A stretch of 9,762 nt of DNA from Pseudomonadota bacterium. GTDB lineage: Bacteria > Pseudomonadota > Alphaproteobacteria > Acetobacterales > Acetobacteraceae. The stretch's first letter is position 1. Each line of letters opens with the position of its first letter. This document shows, in pieces, positions 6,015-9,762 of the stretch. The notes beneath the pieces are model-generated. The model ran no database searches and was not told the DNA's origin. It saw nothing but the letters and a program-made list of their open reading frames with translations. The DNA lies in NCBI GenBank assembly GCA_021845555.1, contig JAJZVS010000121.1, positions 1-9,762 on the forward strand, in the 5' to 3' direction. Position numbers and translations under genes: made by a program.

Positions 6015-7190
6015 GTGCAGCAGGATCCGGACGGATATTACGCGCGGCTCGGGGTGGCGCCGACGGCGACGCCGGCGGCGATCCTGGCCGCCTGGCGTCG
6101 GCAGGCGCGCCGGCTGCACCCCGATGTCCCCGTGACCGGCAGCACCCAGGCCTTCGTCGCCCTGAAGGCTGCCTACGACGTGCTCAGCGATCCGGCCCAA
6201 CGCCGCGCCTACGACCGCCGCGCCGCGGCCGCGGTGCCGCGCGGGTGGCCGGCCACCGCGCCGCCGTTCTCCGCGCGGGCGTCCGACGCCTCCGCTCCCT
6301 TTGCCCCGGCCCCGGACGGGATGACCTCCGATGGGATGACGCCCGATGGGATGAGGCCAGGGACCGCCGCGCCGGCGCCCGGCACCGATCTCCGTTTCTT
6401 CCTCTGGATCGGGTTCCTGGTGGCCTCGGCGGCCGGCGCCGGCTGGCTCATGCTGGCAATCTCGCGCGGTCCCACCGCCAGCCTCGGCACTGCCGACCCG
6501 CCGCCGGCCGCGACGGCCGAGGCCGCCGGCGCCCCAAGTTCCCACCTGCCGCGCGCCCGCCCCGCGGGCAGGCCGAACCACTACGTGCTGCCCGGCCTCG
6601 GCGCCGCCTGGGTCTGGCGGCCCGATCCCCACTCGGGCGGGCACATGCGGCCGATGGCCGAACTGCCGGCCTTCGCCCCGGTCGAAGTGCGCGGCCTCGA
6701 TCCCGCCAGCGGGCGCATGGAAATCCGCCTGGCGGGCGGCGCCACCGGCTTCGTCTCCGGCGCCCGGCTCGCCGCCGGGGATGCCGCCGCCGCCCATCTG
6801 GCGATGTGCGCCGACCGCGCCGGCCCGCCGCCGGCCAGCGGCGAGGTGCTGGCCCGCGGCGGCACCGGCAGCGCCTGGATGACATTGCGTAACAGCAACG
6901 TCGAACCCGTCGTGGTGAAGCTGCGGAACCCGCGCGGCCAGGTGGTGGCGAGCGTCTTCCTCAGCCCCGGCGCCCATGTCGTGCTGCGCGGCCTGCCCCC
7001 CGGCCCGTGGATCACCGACTTCGCGGTGGGCGAATTCTGGAGCCGCGCCTGCCGCATTTTCGCCGCCGGCGAGCGCGCACAGCGCTTCCGCCGCGCGGTG
7101 GGATCGGGCAGTGTCGTGGACCTGCCGCCCGATCTCCCCCCGCCGGCCATGCCGGTGGACATTCCCGATTCCCAGTTCGCACGCCCGTAA
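6015..7190 (+). CDS. Membrane-anchored J-domain protein
   Basis: The 391-residue product starts with a J domain (about 7-68) containing YYARLGV, the essential HPD motif at 35-37 and AYDVLSDPAQRRAYDRR. J domains stimulate the ATPase of DnaK-type chaperones. A low-complexity linker follows with a threefold DGM repeat (101-113), then one membrane helix (about 127-149, FFLWIGFLVASAAGAGWLML). The rest has an SH3-like stretch (about 188-252) and a second beta-rich region (about 285-360), neither assigned by me with certainty. The topology puts the J domain on one side of the membrane, presumably the cytoplasm, and the C-terminal part in the periplasm. It lacks the zinc and substrate domains of true DnaJ. 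GTG 6015 is the only possible start: an in-frame stop lies at 6003-6005. No ribosome site precedes it. Confidence 0.85.
   Translation: MQQDPDGYYARLGVAPTATPAAILAAWRRQARRLHPDVPVTGSTQAFVALKAAYDVLSDPAQRRAYDRRAAAAVPRGWPATAPPFSARASDASAPFAPAPDGMTSDGMTPDGMRPGTAAPAPGTDLRFFLWIGFLVASAAGAGWLMLAISRGPTASLGTADPPPAATAEAAGAPSSHLPRARPAGRPNHYVLPGLGAAWVWRPDPHSGGHMRPMAELPAFAPVEVRGLDPASGRMEIRLAGGATGFVSGARLAAGDAAAAHLAMCADRAGPPPASGEVLARGGTGSAWMTLRNSNVEPVVVKLRNPRGQVVASVFLSPGAHVVLRGLPPGPWITDFAVGEFWSRACRIFAAGERAQRFRRAVGSGSVVDLPPDLPPPAMPVDIPDSQFARP
6315..6359 (+). repeat. Threefold 15-bp in-frame repeat in the J-domain gene
   Basis: Three consecutive 15-bp units (6315-6329, 6330-6344, 6345-6359) of the type GATGGGATGACGCCC encode DGMTS, DGMTP and DGMRP in the linker before the membrane helix. 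It is a slippage-prone stretch in a part of the protein likely to be disordered. Confidence 0.75.
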
Positions 7191-7202
7191 AGAACCGCCC
7201 AA

Positions 7203-7249
7203 TGGCGATGTGCGCCGACCGCGCCGGCCCGCCGCCGGCGCGGTGCTGG
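7203..7249 (+). pseudogene. Copied fragment of the J-domain gene (left flank)
   Basis: Bases 7203-7239 are identical to 6799-6835 (37 bases) within the J-domain gene, and 7242-7249 matches 6843-6850 (GGTGCTGG) after a gap of a few bases. The copy begins 12 bases behind the stop codon of its parent. It retains the parental reading (MCADRAGPPP) but then diverges, so it is a gene fragment. Weaker similarity may continue a little further right. Confidence 0.8.
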
Positions 7250-7388
7250 GCGCCGCAGTCACCGCCTGCACAGACCGTCGGCAGGAGAACAGTGTTCTCT
7301 TGTCGTCCAACTTCAGCCCAAACTCCGGTCGGACAGCAATCTTTGACCGGTGGCACTGGCCCCAGAGGCCCTCCTGGCACGTCCGCCG
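7250..7388. other. Intergenic stretch with nothing recognised
   Basis: This lies between the copied J-domain fragment and the possible promoter of the next gene. Open frames cross it on both strands, but none has a convincing start, ribosome site or family resemblance. I see no transposase remnant or terminal inverted repeats. Confidence 0.4.
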
Positions 7389-7418
7389 TTGCAAAGGCTG
7401 TCAGACGGCGGGTAGACT
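7389..7418 (+). promoter_or_regulatory. Possible promoter of the PPC-repeat gene
   Basis: TTGCAA (7389-7394) and TAGACT (7413-7418) lie 18 bases apart, each matching four of six consensus bases. It sits about 60 bases before the start codon. The match is weak and could be chance. Confidence 0.25.
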
Positions 7419-7476
7419 ACTTTCAAAATGGCCGGATGGGCCGGTCATGTGGGGAATGTCGGCGGAAGGTACTGCG

Positions 7477-8598
7477 ATGTCCCGGATCAAGACGAACATG
7501 CGTTCAATCCGCGACGCTGGCCAGATATTGGCGCTTACCGTGACCGGCGTCGTAAGTGTCGCGCTGCCGGCGAGGGCCACGCCGCAGACACTGTCCGTTG
7601 CAACCATAATTTCGAATGGATCCAATACGACACTGGCAACGGCGCAACTCATAGCGCCCTCGTCACCATCGACTATTGCGGCCGCGCAGGCCGACTTTGC
7701 GGCCTTCGGCCAACTCAATTCGGACACCGTCCACCAGGTGTCGCCGAATTTCAGTCTCGGAACGGCCCAACCCGTCAGCCCTCAATTCTTCCCATATGGG
7801 GCACCCTCCGTCGGTGTTTCGACCGTGCTCAGCGTGGAAGGAACGATCGCGCCGAGTTCGACGGCGGAATACTACAAATTCAACGTGACGGCTGGTCAGG
7901 CGATCAATCTTGCTGCCTATGCCGGAGTAACGACCCGTTCCGTGGGAGTGCAGTTGTTCGATAATAACGGCAACCTTGTTGCAGCCGCGAATGGCAACGG
8001 ACCGCCTGGACAGAGCTTGATCTACTACACCGCCAATCAAACCCAGGCCGGCACCTGGACGGTGGGTGTGACCACGACGGACAACAACCCGGCACCGCTG
8101 AGTTACAACCTTCAGTTCCCGGTTCCCGGAGGTGGGACCAGCCTGTTCACGACAAACGTTCTGGGCAGCGGCGCAGCAAGCCCGTCGGACGGGAATCTGG
8201 GCTACTACAGTTTCAACACCAATGCCGGCGACCAGCTTACTTTGGCCGTCAGTTCACTGCCGTCCGCGTCGCAAGCGGTCGAACTGTCAGTCTATGACCC
8301 AAACGGCAATCTGTTCGCCGCCGCAAATGGCAACCAGGCGAATGGGCTATCCTCCATCGTAAACTTCGTTACACCCATTGGCAACGGTGGGAACTGGATC
8401 GCGGAAGTGGCGCCTGGAAGCGGCATTTCTACGTTTCCGTACGATCTGACGATCCAGGGCGCGAGCGGATTGGGGCCGGTCAATCCACGTCCGTCCGTGA
8501 GCGTAAATGAGCCACAATCCGGCGCGTTGTTCGTTATTGGCCTCATTGCGATAGCAGTCATCCGGCGCGACAGAAACTCCCCGGCGGGGCAACGATGA
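7477..8598 (+). CDS. Exported protein with two PPC-like repeats and PEP-CTERM-like tail
   Basis: The 373-residue product begins with a signal peptide (basic RIKTNMRSIR, hydrophobic ILALTVTGVVSVAL, likely cleavage after PARA at 34). Two tandem beta-rich modules follow, about 119-213 and 228-327. Each has the order YY(K/S)FN, (V/L)xx(F/Y)DxNGNL(V/F)AAANGN, and a W-containing strand (GTWTVGV or GNWIAEV), as in bacterial pre-peptidase C-terminal (PPC) domains. The end, VNEPQSGA (343-350), a hydrophobic run FVIGLIAIAVI and RRDR, fits a PEP-CTERM sorting tail, though with VNEP in place of VPEP. Such tails are handled by exosortases, none of which is encoded here. ATG 7477 is chosen because GGAAGG lies seven bases upstream. 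The gene is visibly AT-richer than its neighbours (for example 32 of 60 G/C in 7921-7980), suggesting a different origin. Confidence 0.75.
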   Translation: MSRIKTNMRSIRDAGQILALTVTGVVSVALPARATPQTLSVATIISNGSNTTLATAQLIAPSSPSTIAAAQADFAAFGQLNSDTVHQVSPNFSLGTAQPVSPQFFPYGAPSVGVSTVLSVEGTIAPSSTAEYYKFNVTAGQAINLAAYAGVTTRSVGVQLFDNNGNLVAAANGNGPPGQSLIYYTANQTQAGTWTVGVTTTDNNPAPLSYNLQFPVPGGGTSLFTTNVLGSGAASPSDGNLGYYSFNTNAGDQLTLAVSSLPSASQAVELSVYDPNGNLFAAANGNQANGLSSIVNFVTPIGNGGNWIAEVAPGSGISTFPYDLTIQGASGLGPVNPRPSVSVNEPQSGALFVIGLIAIAVIRRDRNSPAGQR

Positions 8599-8673
8599 AG
8601 CTGCGGAACCCGCGCGACCAGGTGGTGGCAAGCGTCTTCCTCGGTCCCGGCCCCCAGTTCATGGCTCGGCCTG
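8594..8673 (+). pseudogene. Copied fragment of the J-domain gene (right flank)
   Basis: Bases 8596-8650 match 6916-6970 of the J-domain gene at 51 of 55 positions without gaps; weaker similarity may run to about 8673. The parental reading is VKLRNPRGQVVASVFL. The copy carries the TGA (8596-8598) that ends the preceding gene. It lacks the parental bases 6851-6915, which would lie between this fragment and the left-flank fragment. Confidence 0.8.
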
Positions 8674-8679
8674 AACCTA

Positions 8680-9627
8680 TCAGCTGACCCTGCGGCGCCA
8701 GCTCAAGGCTAAGCCGAGGCCGAGCAACCCTGTGCCGAGCAAAGCGAGTGAGCCAGGTTCGGGCACCGCGACCGGAGAGAGAAGCGTGAACGAAACTCGG
8801 CCGTTTCCGCTGTTTTCCCCCGAAACCGCAACGAGCGTGCCGGGGATCCCGGCGTCGAATGAACCGCCGCCCCCGCCGCTGGTGACGCGGCCACCGCCGC
8901 CGCCGCCGCTGTAGCCGCCACCGCCGCCGCCGCTGAAGCCGGCACCACCGCCGCCACCGAAGCCACCAGTGCCGCCTGTGCCGAAGTTACCCCCGTTGAA
9001 GCCGCTGCCGCCGCCGAGGCCTGCGGCGAAGGAAGCGCCACCGACGGCTACTTGGCCACCTATTCCGTTGCCCAGGAAGCCACCTCCGCCGGCACCGCCG
9101 AATCCGGCCCCGCCACTCCCGTTGAAACCACCAAGGGCGCCACCGAAGATGCCGTTCTCCCCGGCCGTTGTCGTCTGCCCACCGCCACCGCCGCCGCTGA
9201 AGTTGAGACCACCCACATTGCCCCAGCCCCCGCCGCCACCGCCCGCGATCAGTAAGGGGGTCGCGCCATTCAGGACGACGAAGCTGCCGCCGCCCCCACC
9301 GCCGCCCCCGCCGAAGATACCGTTGCCGCCGACACCACCCACGGCGATTTCCAGGTTGGCGCCGTGGGCCAGGCTGAAGGTGCCGCCGATCTCAGCGCCA
9401 AGGCCGCCGCTGGCGCCGGGACCACCGCCGTTGCCGCCGTTGCCGCCTTGGGCACCATAGGCGATGATATCGTACAGGCCGGCCGTGCCGATGGTGTCAG
9501 TGATGATGCCGCCGGTGAAGCCGATGGTGGTGGTGCCTGTGCCGAGCACCCCGGCCTGAGCCGGAGCGCCGGAGCCAAGCAGCACGACAAGGCAGACGGG
9601 GACACTGGAGAGCAGAGTGAGGCGCAT
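8680..9627 (-). CDS. Glycine-rich exported PEP-CTERM protein
   Basis: The 315-residue product has a signal peptide (MRLTLLSSVPVCLVVLLG, likely cleavage after AQA at 25), then a region that is largely glycine with runs up to nine, and a canonical PEP-CTERM tail: VPEP at 288-291, a Leu/Gly-rich membrane segment, and WRRRVS at the end. The opening of the mature part (YDIIAYGAQGGNGGNGG, then GGTFSLAHGANLEIAVGGVG and LLIAGGGGGG) resembles the glycine-rich domain first named from ALK/LTK-type receptors, which also occurs in bacteria. Known PEP-CTERM proteins are exported, processed by exosortase and linked to the cell surface or matrix; a surface role is inference. Start ATG 9625-9627 has GAGG about nine bases upstream. 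It converges with the PPC-repeat gene, with 81 bases between their stops. Confidence 0.88.
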   Translation of the reverse strand: MRLTLLSSVPVCLVVLLGSGAPAQAGVLGTGTTTIGFTGGIITDTIGTAGLYDIIAYGAQGGNGGNGGGPGASGGLGAEIGGTFSLAHGANLEIAVGGVGGNGIFGGGGGGGGGSFVVLNGATPLLIAGGGGGGWGNVGGLNFSGGGGGGQTTTAGENGIFGGALGGFNGSGGAGFGGAGGGGFLGNGIGGQVAVGGASFAAGLGGGSGFNGGNFGTGGTGGFGGGGGAGFSGGGGGGYSGGGGGGRVTSGGGGGSFDAGIPGTLVAVSGENSGNGRVSFTLLSPVAVPEPGSLALLGTGLLGLGLALSWRRRVS

Positions 9628-9762
9628 GTTCGTAATCCTCTATTTGCCGATTGATGGGGGGTCAGGATGCTCGTCCGATGGCGCTCCCCCACGCGCGCCC
9701 CACACGAGGATGGCCCGGCATACCAACGGGGAGTTCATATCCGGTCACTTCGTAACGAGATC
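9628..9762 (-). other. Upstream region of the glycine-rich gene
   Basis: This stretch holds the leader of the glycine-rich gene and no open frame I would call. I could not find a convincing promoter. Its minus strand shares CCCGTTGGTAT (near 9724-9734) with the extended -10 region of the J-domain gene (5993-6003), but the following bases (GCC, not AAC) weaken it as a -10 element. Confidence 0.35.

Noticed and set aside
5685..7394. Long minus-strand open frame opposite the J-domain gene
   Set aside because: It shows no domain and crosses the engB terminator; the J domain with HPD on the plus strand explains the codon pattern.
6976..7476. Upstream extension of the PPC-repeat gene to an ATG inside the J-domain gene
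   Set aside because: The extension overlaps the J-domain gene, has no family resemblance and would bury the signal peptide; GGAAGG supports ATG 7477.
7191..8680. Insertion sequence or MITE carrying the PPC-repeat gene
   Set aside because: No transposase, terminal inverted repeats or target duplication were seen; the flanks are copies of the upstream gene.
8969..9460. Proline-rich plus-strand open frame
   Set aside because: It is the antisense of the glycine codons in the PEP-CTERM gene, which has a signal peptide and a sorting tail on the minus strand.

Overview
The window looks like chromosomal DNA of a GC-rich alphaproteobacterium, most likely in or near the Acetobacteraceae (Rhodospirillales). 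That placement rests on the protein style (L34, RnpA, YidC and EngB of alphaproteobacterial type), the rpmH-rnpA-yidD-yidC-engB order and the GC-rich third codon positions. It is inference, because no database search was possible.

Left part (1-2206). The last codons of an unidentified plus-strand gene converge on a minus-strand run of three genes. These encode a secreted protein of unknown function, a small DUF6614-like protein and MtnA, the methylthioribose-1-phosphate isomerase of methionine salvage. The leader between the first two carries four G-runs.

Central part (2207-5992). A divergent control region holds a good sigma-70-type promoter (2372-2400) facing right. It drives a compact operon: rpmH (ribosomal protein L34), rnpA (protein part of RNase P), yidD and yidC (membrane protein insertion) and engB (ribosome-assembly GTPase). 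rnpA/yidD and yidD/yidC overlap, and yidC/engB are 7 bases apart. A hairpin followed by five T (5963-5992) closes the operon. An in-frame 15-bp tandem repeat lies just before rnpA.

Right part (5993-9762). An extended -10 promoter sits directly behind that terminator and abuts the GTG start of a membrane-anchored J-domain protein, so the transcript is probably leaderless. Next comes a visibly AT-richer gene for an exported protein with two PPC-like repeats and a PEP-CTERM-like tail. It is bracketed by two fragments copied from the 3' half of the J-domain gene, and the right-hand copy supplies its stop codon. A second, glycine-rich PEP-CTERM protein is encoded convergently on the minus strand. 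The bracketed insertion at 7203-8673 is the most unusual structure here. No CRISPR array, tRNA, rRNA, transposase or recognised defence system was seen.
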